A DNA stretch of 64,000 nucleotides, taken from positions 331,244 to 395,243 of the forward strand of contig MU270025.1 of the NCBI GenBank assembly GCA_021432635.1, written 5' to 3'. Below, one piece after another: positions 55,422-64,000 of this stretch. Each line of letters begins with the position of its first letter. Within the stretch, counting starts at the first letter, position 1. This DNA comes from Thozetella sp. PMI_491 (lineage: Eukaryota > Ascomycota > Sordariomycetes > Chaetosphaeriales > Chaetosphaeriaceae). Made by a program: the position numbers and the translations under genes. Below the pieces are notes generated by a model. The model worked only from the letters and a program-made list of their open reading frames with translations, ran no database searches and had not been told where the DNA came from.

Positions 55422-56468
55422 ATGGTCGCAGGAGCAAAGTTCTACGCCTCGGCGTTGGCCCTAGCCGCTGCTGCCACTGCCACGCCGTTCCAAGCGAAAC
55501 GCGCAAGCTCGGCCGGCTGTGGTACCGCGCACACCAGCGGATATAACACCAATGGTGGCGCCGGCTTCGCGCTGGGAAGCCGGACATACACCGTCCGTGT
55601 CCCGCCGAACTACAGTACCACCAAGGCATACCCCCTGGTAAGATCAACAGCCTTGCACTCTTTACTCTGCTGATCGAAGCTGGAGCGGCGCTGACCCTGT
55701 TGACAGATTGTTGATTTCCACGGCCGTCATGGCACCTCGGACTCGCAGCACCTAACGAGCCAGTATGACACTTTCGACACCAATGGCGACTTCATCGTGG
55801 TGTACCCTCAGGGTGTTGACCAGGCTTGGGAGGGCGCATCCTACGCCGATCCCAGCGTCGACGACAAGGCATTCGTCGCCAGCCTCGTGCAGCATTTCCA
55901 AGACACGTATTGCATTGACCCCAAGCGCATCTACGCTTCGGGAAAGAGCAATGGAGGCGGCTTCGTCGGCACCTTGGCATGCTCAGCGCAGGGGTCGCTG
56001 TTCGCCGCCTTCGCCATGAATTCAGCAGCCTTGTACACCGACAACCTGGGTGCCGGTTCTACTAGCCGGACCTGCACGCCCTCGCGTGCGGCCATCCCCA
56101 TTATTGAGGTGCATGGCTCCGCGGACGGCACCATCTCCTACAACGGTGGCTCAGGTGCTGGAGGCAACACGCCACCCATTGCCACCTGGCTCAACACCTG
56201 GGCAACCCGCAACGGCGCGGTGGACAAGACTGTGCACTATCCGAGTCCCACCTACGGCAGCCGTGTCAACCTCACGACCTGGCATGCTTCGGGTACAAGC
56301 AACATCCTGATCGAGGGCATCTGGATCCAAGGCATGGACCACTGCTGGGCGTCGGTCAACTCGAACGAGGACTGGAGCAAGCACAGCGCGTGCCAGGCAC
56401 CGCTGAACGCGTCATCCATCTTCATGGATTTTTTCAACAAGTGGGACCTGAGCGGTGCCAGGAGTTGA
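55422..56468 (+). CDS. Secreted CE1 feruloyl esterase / PHB-depolymerase-like esterase
   Basis: Two exons (55422..55637 and 55707..56468) encode 325 residues. A signal peptide (AGAKFYASALALAAAATATP) precedes a conserved SAGCGTAHTSGYNTNGG block. The esterase core has VDFHGRHGTSDSQH (oxyanion loop), FIVVYPQGV, the nucleophile in YASGKSNGGGF, the probable acid in IEVHGSADGTISY and the catalytic His in QGMDHCW. No cellulose-binding module is attached. Such enzymes release ferulic acid from arabinoxylan, complementing the CE15 enzyme about 4 kb upstream. A GGCTAA box precedes it. Substrate is assigned by family; a related polyester hydrolase role is possible. Confidence 0.88.
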
Positions 56469-57225
56469 GCGAGGCAGTTCCTATGAAGATTGGGTTTTAA
56501 GCCCAACAGGCTTAGCCCTGCGGCTTTCCCTCTACAATCGATGCTCCGATGTGGTTGTTGAGTCTTCGGTCCGCCTCCCGTGGTGTTGAAAATGGGAACC
56601 CAAGCAGTGTTGCATGTCTAATATTCCTGGGCGCTAGCATCAGCTAATAAAAACTGTCGGGGAACTATCCAACAATTCAGAAGGCAGGACAACATCAGTG
56701 GGATACCCCTCGCTCGCGGCTCCTGCGATGTGAGGTGATGCTTGCATCCTAAAGAAAAAAAAACCCCCAGCCATATTCTGCGCATAGAATAATGAACAGG
56801 ATTTCACGGGAGTTTTGCTTGATAGACTGGTTGATTGATTAACCGCTTTGTACAAATAACGCCCGTGGAAGCTGCCTCGCCAGTCTCAGAGAACTTGGCG
56901 CTTGGGTGTTAAAGCATTATAATTATACATGAATGGGGCAAGTCCAGGCACTGAAGCCTGGGCTCCTCCATCGTAGTGCCACCCCTTCAAGACCGTGCTC
57001 GTTGCGTTTCAAAACACAAAATTCTCGGGGCACCCCCTCGAGCAGTCCGATATCCCCTGTCGTTGTGCCGTGTTGCCTCTCAACCCCCCTGACGAGGGCA
57101 TAGCTGATCTTGATCAAGATGTTTTTGGTCTTGTCGGGTATATCCAGTATGTCCAGGCTACCGATGGCGGGCAGAGCAAACTTGATTATCTCAAGTATAT
57201 ATGGGATGCCATACCGCTTGCACAA
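56469..57225. other. Intergenic between convergent feruloyl esterase and rtc1
   Basis: Probably two 3' UTRs. Short A runs occur (for example AAAGAAAAAAAA near 56751-56762). No coding evidence. Confidence 0.5.
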
Positions 57226-60200
57226 TCATTTCTTGTCCTCCGTGGTAAGGAACTTTACACTCTTACGTCGCTCTCTTTCCTTCTCTTTGATTTCTCCGTT
57301 CCTGCCGCCCGGGCTGGCGCTATTACTCATAGGACGTGTGGAAGAGGTGCCTTGAGATTCGAGACCGACGCCTAACGTTTCACGCACGCTTTCTACGGCG
57401 CGGCTCTGGGGCACATCATGTCGGTCGCCGTGGACCCTGTGCTCTGAAGCGTGTGCGAAGCCTCGGCGGCTAGCCTGCGTGCCTCTGAGCTGGCTGGGGT
57501 CCGCGCTTGTAGCCTCCCGCACTGCACGAACAACCTCCTCCGTCCTCGACATGACGGCGTCGGAATGTGCACGCCCGGGGAGGCATGCATGGCCACAGCC
57601 ATCCAGAGGGCAACAGCCACCACTGAATTCGACCGAGGCATAGTCTTGTGAAGTCTCATTCGGGTCGACTGAATGCCAGCCTTGAAGGCAAGTGGAGTGG
57701 CCACCATGGCCACAGCCAGGGCAAAACCACCAGGTCCCAATGATGGGCTCATCTAGGGGGTTGGTGCGCGCGGTGGTATTGGCGATGTTTGTCGGAATAG
57801 GGGCCAATGGAAGGTTTGGGGTGGTGTCCCTGTGTCCACAGACCGCACAGGGTGCCATTGAGGATTGGCAAGACTCGCAGCGCCATATGCTTTCCTTCGA
57901 GTTAGACGTCCGGTCGATGTCACGAGGTTTACGGCATGTTGAGCATAAGAAATTCGCTTTGACGCCCTGCTGGGCCGGGTCAAAGATGGTGGGATAGTCC
58001 TCACCCCAGTCCGAAAGGACATCTCCAGGCCACCCCTTCATACACAGCTTTCTCAGAGACGCAGCCTCAACGAAGAGCTTCATCTTCATTAGCCGTGAAT
58101 GATGCTGGCGAAGAATAGCGGCGGCCTGGAGCGGATCGATGATGTCGTCTGGAAGGAGAGGCTTCAACAGAAGAATCATGGCAGAGGCATTGAGCGCAGA
58201 CGACTTGACCTCGAACGAGAGAGCTCGAGAGATGATGGTGTAGGGTTGTAGGGGCAGTGACGTGCTGGGCGAGAAATCGGAAGACTTGACTGGGTAAGGG
58301 TAGGGGGGATCATAGAACCAATGAAGATAGTCTGTTTCGATGATGAACTCGGACTTCTCCTCGGACAGATTCGCGCGTCCAACGGCGACGGGCCGTACCC
58401 GTACCGGCGAGCCAAAGTTGGTTTCTGGGTCGGTGGTTTGGGATGGAAATTCGCGGCCGGGAGAGTCAAAGCTGTCTGATGTCTGTGTGATCATGTGGTG
58501 CTCGTCGGTGTAGGTCGTCAAATTGGTTTCGGTTCGCTGGAGCTGTCGAAACGGCAGTCGGACCCGCTGCTCGGGGGACTCGTCGAGTTGCTTGCCGCGA
58601 ATTCGGCTTTGGAACTCGCCGTCGCCCAAATCGCTGCCGCTATGGCGAATCTTGCCAGGAGTGGCTGGGACGTTCGTCGCTTTGCTGGTACTCTCAAAAG
58701 AGCCCGTCAGCCCAGTGGTACCCCTGCTGCCGTCGGAGATTGAAAACAGTTGGCCGAAGCTTTCGTCCGAGTCTTGGCGGGCGACTGGCTGTCTGCTGTG
58801 ATTTGGTGAGCTAGGGGCCCTGTATCCAGATGGAAGGGGCGCCGTCTGCTTGCGAGCTGGGACGTCAATCGCCAGGCTGAGCGCGTCGGTGTCGTAAAAG
58901 TCATACCCATCTGTGCTGGCCTCGGTCGCCGCGCTTTCTTCGCTGTGGACTGATAGCGGCTCTGAGTCTAGGCGATGCCGCTTGTCTAGTGAGAGGATAT
59001 GGGTTGCCACCATTCCGCTAGTGAAGCTATCCGGTTCGATGATGGGTGTTAGCTTCTTCGGCGGAACATAACTTCCGTGAAGTACGTCTTCGATGTCCGG
59101 TATTTCGGAGTCATCCCGCACCGGGCGGGCGAGCGGAGTGGGCACGTTTGATGTGCTCTCAAACTCTTCGGCGAGTAAAGACCGAGATAAAGAATGTTTA
59201 TCCGGACTTGCCGCGGAGACAGCTCTCTGTGGGGTTCTCTGGCCAGTTTTGCTCTCCAATGGCAAGTCGAAATGTAGACGGGGCGCTTCAAACAGTGGAT
59301 CAACCTTCTTCTTGATGCCAGACTTGAGGTTCTCCATTCGTTGTTCAAAATGGTATTGAGCTCGTCTCCTGAGAAGCAAGCCCATCGCGTAGCCGAGAAT
59401 GCGCCATGTCTGCGCAAGACGAAAGAGGCTTGCGTTTTCCGCTGCTCTCGCATAGTGTTCGAGGATAGCTTCGACTCGTTTGACTAGGGGCCCACTGTCT
59501 GGAGAAGGTGGCAGGAAGCGGCTCAGCGCATCTAGATAGTTGAACGAAAGGTACTCGTATAGCTCAGCCTTGGCTGCAGCGGGTACATGACCAATGGCCA
59601 TGGCCTGTTGAGTTCTATAGGAACCTGTGATTTTGACGGATTGCTCTAGAGAGAAAACCCTGTCGTCCGCACTGCCGGGTCCGGTCGGCGGTGTCGTGCT
59701 AAGGTTGCCCATGGAGCGGGTGCTGGGGCGCCGCCTTCGTCCACTCTTGCGTCGGGCTAGAAAGCTTGAGGCAACATCGTCTTCCGAATCGCTCCGGCTC
59801 ACACTGAGCAGGGGTTGCGTCGGACTAGAGCTGTACGAAGGTATCGGAAGGGTTTCGGCACGCGTCAGATGCCGCCGCGGCCGGTCCGAAGGAGGTCGCT
59901 CGTCTAGAAACATCAATACATCGCCCTGGGAAGAAAATGCAAGGGTCGAAACGGCCTGTCGATCTAGAACCTTTGGGGCGAAGGCAACGTCGCATTGGTT
60001 GAACAGTCCGTCCTGGCCTGCAGTCCAGAGAAGGTCTTGGTCGTGCCAGAGCAAGGCACTCGGAGAGTTCTCGAATTGCCTCACCTCCTTGAAAGGCATG
60101 GTCGGCCGAGCGAGATCCCAAATGTGTACCGCATCCACGCCGTTCCGCCTCTGATTATTGTCCTCGTAGGACACGGCTACCTGAGCAGCTCGCCGGCCTT

Positions 60201-61176
60201 GAGCGGTCGCAGACCATTGGCCAGGCCTCCAGGCGATCGACGCCACAGGAGCGCAGGTGGAGATAGAGTATTTCGGCTTCTGTCTCTTGTCGGCCGTCTT
60301 AGAGAAGTCCCATACGTAACACTTGTTATCGAAGCCGCCACTCATTAGATGGTCCCCATCTTGGTGCCAAGCGATGGCCGTGCAGGACTTCTCGTGCGCC
60401 TTGAGCTTCAGCATCGGCGCACTGGGTTTTCGAATATCCCATTTGAGCACCGCGCCCTGGTCCGCTCCACAAGCAAAAAGGAAGCCATCCTTGGGTGACC
60501 ACTGGACTTGTCGCACCCCTTCGGCGTTGCATTTGAACGCCTGCACAGATCGGAAGCTGTAGCCTGTCCTGGTGTGGACGGGAACGCGGATGTCGAAGCA
60601 GCGCACGAGGCCATCTTGGCTGCCCGATAGGAGCAGTGTACCTCTGTGCGGGTTGATATCTAACGCGTTGATCTGGCGCGAGTCCTCGCGCATCTGGATG
60701 ACCTCCAGGGTCGACCCGCCGGCGACATTTGCGCTCAGGGTAGTCAGGTCGTAATGAAAGATCTTGCCACTAGCGCAGCCCGTAAAGATGCTCCCATTGC
60801 CCTGGACAGTACCCCATGTGACGTCTTTTATCGAAAGCTGGTCGGCGACCGAGGCAATGCCCGTGACCTTTGTCGAGTGTTGCGCCGTGATCATGGCCCG
60901 AATGTCGATCCCCTCCCTGATGGACAGGCCGTCGAACGAGACGGTCCGGAGCACACGGCGGCCGGCGAGGACCGCTGCATGGCCATCTGGAGAGCGATCG
61001 ATAGCGGCAATCGGCGCGCCGACATGGTAGACGACATTTTGAGAGGCGCTGGTTCGGTACGACTGGGGGACGTTGGGCGAGCTGGTCACCCCAAGGCTCG
61101 TGTCGTGGGAGGAGTCAACGGTCGGCTTGCCCAGCCACTTTCGCATAATCTTTCCCTGCCCTCCAATGTTATACAT
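57226..61176 (-). CDS. rtc1: Rtc1/Sea2 (WDR24), SEACAT/GATOR2 subunit
   Basis: A single uninterrupted exon of 1316 residues. The N-terminal half is a WD40 propeller (about 60-430), with units such as GTLLLSGSQDGLVRCFDIR, GFLFACGADQGAVLKWDIRK, TAIAWHQDGDHLMSGGFDNK and LLWTAGQDGLFNQCDV. The middle is disordered and Ser-rich. The C-terminus has paired zinc modules: CRKP...CESCQSSMAPCAVCGH and WWFCPGCGHGGHSTCLQGW. This architecture is that of yeast Rtc1/Sea2, human WDR24, in the vacuolar SEA/GATOR2 complex that links amino-acid supply to TORC1. The tail after the zinc module is long and basic. The start ATG at 61176 is the first in frame; one at 61146 is also possible. The lack of introns is notable beside its intron-containing neighbours. 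Confidence 0.92.
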   Translation of the reverse strand: MYNIGGQGKIMRKWLGKPTVDSSHDTSLGVTSSPNVPQSYRTSASQNVVYHVGAPIAAIDRSPDGHAAVLAGRRVLRTVSFDGLSIREGIDIRAMITAQHSTKVTGIASVADQLSIKDVTWGTVQGNGSIFTGCASGKIFHYDLTTLSANVAGGSTLEVIQMREDSRQINALDINPHRGTLLLSGSQDGLVRCFDIRVPVHTRTGYSFRSVQAFKCNAEGVRQVQWSPKDGFLFACGADQGAVLKWDIRKPSAPMLKLKAHEKSCTAIAWHQDGDHLMSGGFDNKCYVWDFSKTADKRQKPKYSISTCAPVASIAWRPGQWSATAQGRRAAQVAVSYEDNNQRRNGVDAVHIWDLARPTMPFKEVRQFENSPSALLWHDQDLLWTAGQDGLFNQCDVAFAPKVLDRQAVSTLAFSSQGDVLMFLDERPPSDRPRRHLTRAETLPIPSYSSSPTQPLLSVSRSDSEDDVASSFLARRKSGRRRRPSTRSMGNLSTTPPTGPGSADDRVFSLEQSVKITGSYRTQQAMAIGHVPAAAKAELYEYLSFNYLDALSRFLPPSPDSGPLVKRVEAILEHYARAAENASLFRLAQTWRILGYAMGLLLRRRAQYHFEQRMENLKSGIKKKVDPLFEAPRLHFDLPLESKTGQRTPQRAVSAASPDKHSLSRSLLAEEFESTSNVPTPLARPVRDDSEIPDIEDVLHGSYVPPKKLTPIIEPDSFTSGMVATHILSLDKRHRLDSEPLSVHSEESAATEASTDGYDFYDTDALSLAIDVPARKQTAPLPSGYRAPSSPNHSRQPVARQDSDESFGQLFSISDGSRGTTGLTGSFESTSKATNVPATPGKIRHSGSDLGDGEFQSRIRGKQLDESPEQRVRLPFRQLQRTETNLTTYTDEHHMITQTSDSFDSPGREFPSQTTDPETNFGSPVRVRPVAVGRANLSEEKSEFIIETDYLHWFYDPPYPYPVKSSDFSPSTSLPLQPYTIISRALSFEVKSSALNASAMILLLKPLLPDDIIDPLQAAAILRQHHSRLMKMKLFVEAASLRKLCMKGWPGDVLSDWGEDYPTIFDPAQQGVKANFLCSTCRKPRDIDRTSNSKESIWRCESCQSSMAPCAVCGHRDTTPNLPLAPIPTNIANTTARTNPLDEPIIGTWWFCPGCGHGGHSTCLQGWHSVDPNETSQDYASVEFSGGCCPLDGCGHACLPGRAHSDAVMSRTEEVVRAVREATSADPSQLRGTQASRRGFAHASEHRVHGDRHDVPQSRAVESVRETLGVGLESQGTSSTRPMSNSASPGGRNGEIKEKERERRKSVKFLTTEDKK

Positions 61177-61600
61177 AGCTGCGACGATTTGTCCTACAGC
61201 ATGCGATCGCCGTAGGAAACATTGCGATCAAGGGTTGAAATGTTTCGCGGTGTTGGCCTATCGCGACTGCCAGTTCGGGGGCGTAATTCGCGAGCGCGGG
61301 ACATCTTTGCCGGTCGTGAACGCATCCCTCTAGCTGCCCCACAATTAGCCGGGTGAGCTTCAATTTGTGCCATGGCTCACCGCCTCATCCGATAAGCGTC
61401 GCCTTCCTCTTATCACCTGTCGTGCTTGGCTTCTGCAGAACTGCGACCAAGTTGTCTCTCACCTCTTTACACTAGACATCCGGCGCTCAGCGAGGCAAGC
61501 CTCTTATTTCTGCTGGTGCTACGAATGCCATTCTATTTGAACCTATCATAGCCGTGCCACCGCTCCCCTCCCTTCTGAGCCCAACTCAAACCTCATCAGT
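61177..61600. promoter_or_regulatory. Divergent promoter rtc1 / cactin
   Basis: 424 bp between two start codons. No TATA box is clear. It presumably carries both leaders. Confidence 0.45.
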
Positions 61601-63280
61601 ATGGATCCGGGGCGCGCGGCCATGATCAACGGCTGGAAGCCGCGAGAGCGGGACGGAGGCCGGAACCGAGACATTACATCTCCTCGACATGACCCCAATA
61701 CACGAATCAGCAAGCCCAAGCCTGCTGCTTCGAGTGCTACGCCGGGGAAAACCGCCGCAAATGCAGTGAAATATCTCACCGTGGATCAGCAGTCGGAACA
61801 GTTCGTGGCTGAGGAGGACAAGTTCGTCCTGAAGCAAGCGAAGAAGGCAGCCGACATCCGCGTGCGCGAAGGACGGGCCAAGCCAGCAGACTACCTAGCA
61901 TTTAATCTTCGATTTATCGACCCCGACCGAGATACCTTTGACGACCACGAAGGGGATGCTGAAATAGAGGTCCCCGCCCCGGAGACAGTGCTGGACCGCC
62001 TTACCGTGGACCAGCTCGAGCAGCTGGACAAGGATATTACATCGTACCGTACACTGGAGAGCGATGCGCGCAACCTGGAATATTGGAAAGCTCTCCTCGC
62101 GCTGGCAGCAGATCGTCGCGAGAAGCTGAAGCCCCACGGCCCAGAGGGGCGTGCCGTCAACTCGGTGGCCGCTGATGTCGACAAAATCCTGAGCCCCAAG
62201 ACATACGAACAGTTGGAGGCTCTAGAGAAACAAATAAAGACAAAACTTCAATCGGATGAGCCGATCGACACAGACTACTGGGAGGCGCTTCTGAAGAGCT
62301 TGCTCGTCTGGAAGGCCAAGGCCAAGCTCAAGAAGATCTATGAAGAGATCAAGTCGGCCCAGCTAGAAAAGCTTGCGAAACATAATCCGGCTATGGCGAA
62401 GAAGATACTAGGGAGCGACGGTTCCATGTCCGCTGTGCCCAAAGGATCTGCAGCCAGTGGCTCGACTTCCACCGCAGCCAAGATCGGGCCAGCTATATCG
62501 GCCACCCAGGGTTCTAGCAGCGCCGCGCCCCCCGGCACAGCGCGCTTCGCAGCGTCGGAAGGGGAGGACTTTTCTCGTGCGACCAAGGCTCTGTACGAGA
62601 GAGAAGTTGCACGAGGTGTGGGCGAGGATGAAGAGATCTTTACTGCAGAGGAGGCGGTGGCGAGCTCCGAGGCGCCTCAGTGGGCTGGCAAGTATCGCCC
62701 ACGCAAGCCACGATACTTCAACCGCGTCCAGATGGGCTACGAATGGAACAAGTACAACCAGACGCACTACGACCACGACAATCCGCCGCCAAAGGTAGTC
62801 CAGGGGTACAAATTCAACATCTTCTACCCAGATCTCATTGACAAGAGCAAGGCTCCGACCTTCAAGATCATACGGGAACACGGCCGCCGGAGAGGAGAGT
62901 CGTTCGCACCGGCGGGCGAGGAGGATACATGCCTCATTCGCTTCATTGCCGGCCCACCGTATGAGGACATCGCTTTTCGTATTGTTGATCGCGAGTGGGA
63001 CTATAGCGCTAAGAGAGACCGAGGGTTCAAGAGCAGCTTCGACAAGGTTAGTTTTTTCACTTGGCTTTCCTTGCCCCCCAACCCTTTTCCTCCCACCCCT
63101 TCCTCCCACCCCGCGACACACCCCAGCAGCCCTTCTTGTTTGTCGCTAACATTAGACAGGGAATCCTTCAGCTTCACTTTCAATTCAAAAAGGTACGTGA
63201 CAAGCGTAGCCAAGGCTCTCTCGGTACCTCAACTCCAATAACTGACATATCATGTCATGTAGATCTACTACAGGAAGTAG
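61601..63280 (+). CDS. Cactin-family splicing-associated protein
   Basis: Three exons (61601..63046, 63160..63192, 63263..63280) encode 498 residues. The central domain starts EQFVAEEDKFVLKQAKKAAD and includes YLAFNLRFIDPDRDTF and EGRAVNSVAADVDKILSPKT, a signature of cactin. The C-terminal cactin domain has RKPRYFNRVQMGYEWNKYNQ, NIFYPDLIDKSKAPTF and GPPYEDIAFRIVDREWDY and ends GILQLHFQFKKIYYRK. The last two exons are 33 and 18 nt and complete the conserved end; without them the protein would carry an unrelated tail. Cactin is a nuclear factor linked to the spliceosome and to RNAi-independent silencing in yeasts. The N-terminal RS-like extension of animal cactins is short here. Confidence 0.9.
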
Positions 63281-64000
63281 CGTGCAAGCTGCAGGAGCGC
63301 TGCGCTGGCAGTGCCGGGCCTGGATGGGCCTAGCTGTTCGACAAAGTGGGCACTCCCCAAAGCGGGCAATTCCCAACCGGTGTGCGAGTCGATTGGAATC
63401 TCCGTCTTGGCGTGGAACGGTCGGCCTCCTCCTCAAGGCCTACGATGTACCTTACGCGGTTTAAATACGACGAACTCTGGCTCCCGCCGCGGTGCGGCAC
63501 TCACCCGCAGTGCGTTCGGGCCTTAATCTAGGAATTGTTCAAAGCTCCTCGCCCCGTGAAACTCGCCTGGGGAGCGCCTTGCTCTTGTGATCTGACTAGA
63601 TCTCATCGTGCAGCGGTGCAGCTTGCGGCGCGTAGCTGCGAAGAGAGCCCTCTCGCCCAGTCCCCGAGTGTACGACTGGTGATGGTTGCCAGCCGCTTCG
63701 GCTAACTACCTCTACCGCCCAGGGTCACCCATCTTTACACCGAGCTCATGTCACCTCACATGGGCCCCTTCGGCGGCAGGAGGCTGAGTGCATATTGCTA
63801 GAGGTAGCGAGCTCCATGAGTGGAACTCAACCTGGTGCTCCTCCAATCCCGACCTTCGCCGGCACGACGATGCGTCATACGGAGCTCGAGCTAGGCCTAC
63901 AAGCTGCACTTCGTCGCGATTCTATTTGGCTCCTGCTCTACGGGCATTCTGAGCACTTTTTTTTTTTAGAGACGCAAACGGTCAGACAAGATTTCTCCCG
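63281..64000. other. Intergenic at right edge, no gene supported
   Basis: 720 bp after cactin. No frame has family features, and no tRNA-like B box was found. An 11-nt T run (63957..63967) precedes the window end. Confidence 0.45.

Overview
The window is nuclear DNA from a filamentous ascomycete, most likely a Sordariomycete and plausibly of the Sordariales/Chaetomiaceae type (lineage is inference). The signs are compact genes on both strands with GC-rich third codon positions, short 50-100 bp GT-AG introns with CTAAC/CTGAC-like branch sites, and typical filamentous-fungal families such as Kei1, an EF-hand external NADH dehydrogenase, CE15 and CE1 esterases and a fungal A1 aspartic protease. 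I support 22 protein-coding genes, one of them cut by the left edge. I found no rRNA, tRNA, CRISPR array or recognisable intact mobile element. There is one 100-N assembly gap at 2687-2786.

Left part (1-31.7 kb), mostly housekeeping: Kei1 (sphingolipid synthesis, partial), an unrecognised small one-TM protein, the Ypt6/Rab6 GTPase divergent from ribosome-biogenesis factor Nop53, Ca2+-binding external NADH dehydrogenase, a nine-exon uridine kinase with a UPRTase-like C-terminal half, the Gid8 CTLH-complex subunit, complex I subunit NDUFS4 divergent from ATP synthase subunit f, a 1226-residue disordered fungal protein, a fold-type I aminotransferase, RNase H2 subunit C, cyclopropane-fatty-acid synthase and the Rex4 exonuclease.

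Middle (31.7-38.4 kb): Rex4 is divergent from the MYST acetyltransferase Esa1, followed by MCM6 with an MCB-type cell-cycle box in its promoter and a catalase-related peroxidase.

Right part (39-57 kb) is more accessory in character: a secreted aspartic protease whose first active-site triad reads Asp-Cys-Gly, an MFS sugar transporter, an APC-family amino-acid/GABA permease, a four-TM unknown protein, a CE15 glucuronoyl-esterase-like enzyme lacking the canonical catalytic Glu, a ZIP zinc transporter and a CE1 feruloyl esterase with a GGCTAA box beside its TATA box. The esterases, sugar transporter and protease suggest a loose plant-biomass-use neighbourhood, separated by long non-coding spacers. 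The right end returns to housekeeping: SEACIT/GATOR2 subunit Rtc1/WDR24 divergent from Cactin.

I worked out exon structures by hand by matching splice signals to reading-frame continuity. No clearly new multi-gene system is visible. The best leads are a coding-looking but unassigned exon just upstream of gid8, the non-canonical CE15 and aspartic protease active sites, and several unusual splice features (two GC-AG introns, a 7-nt and a 15-nt exon).
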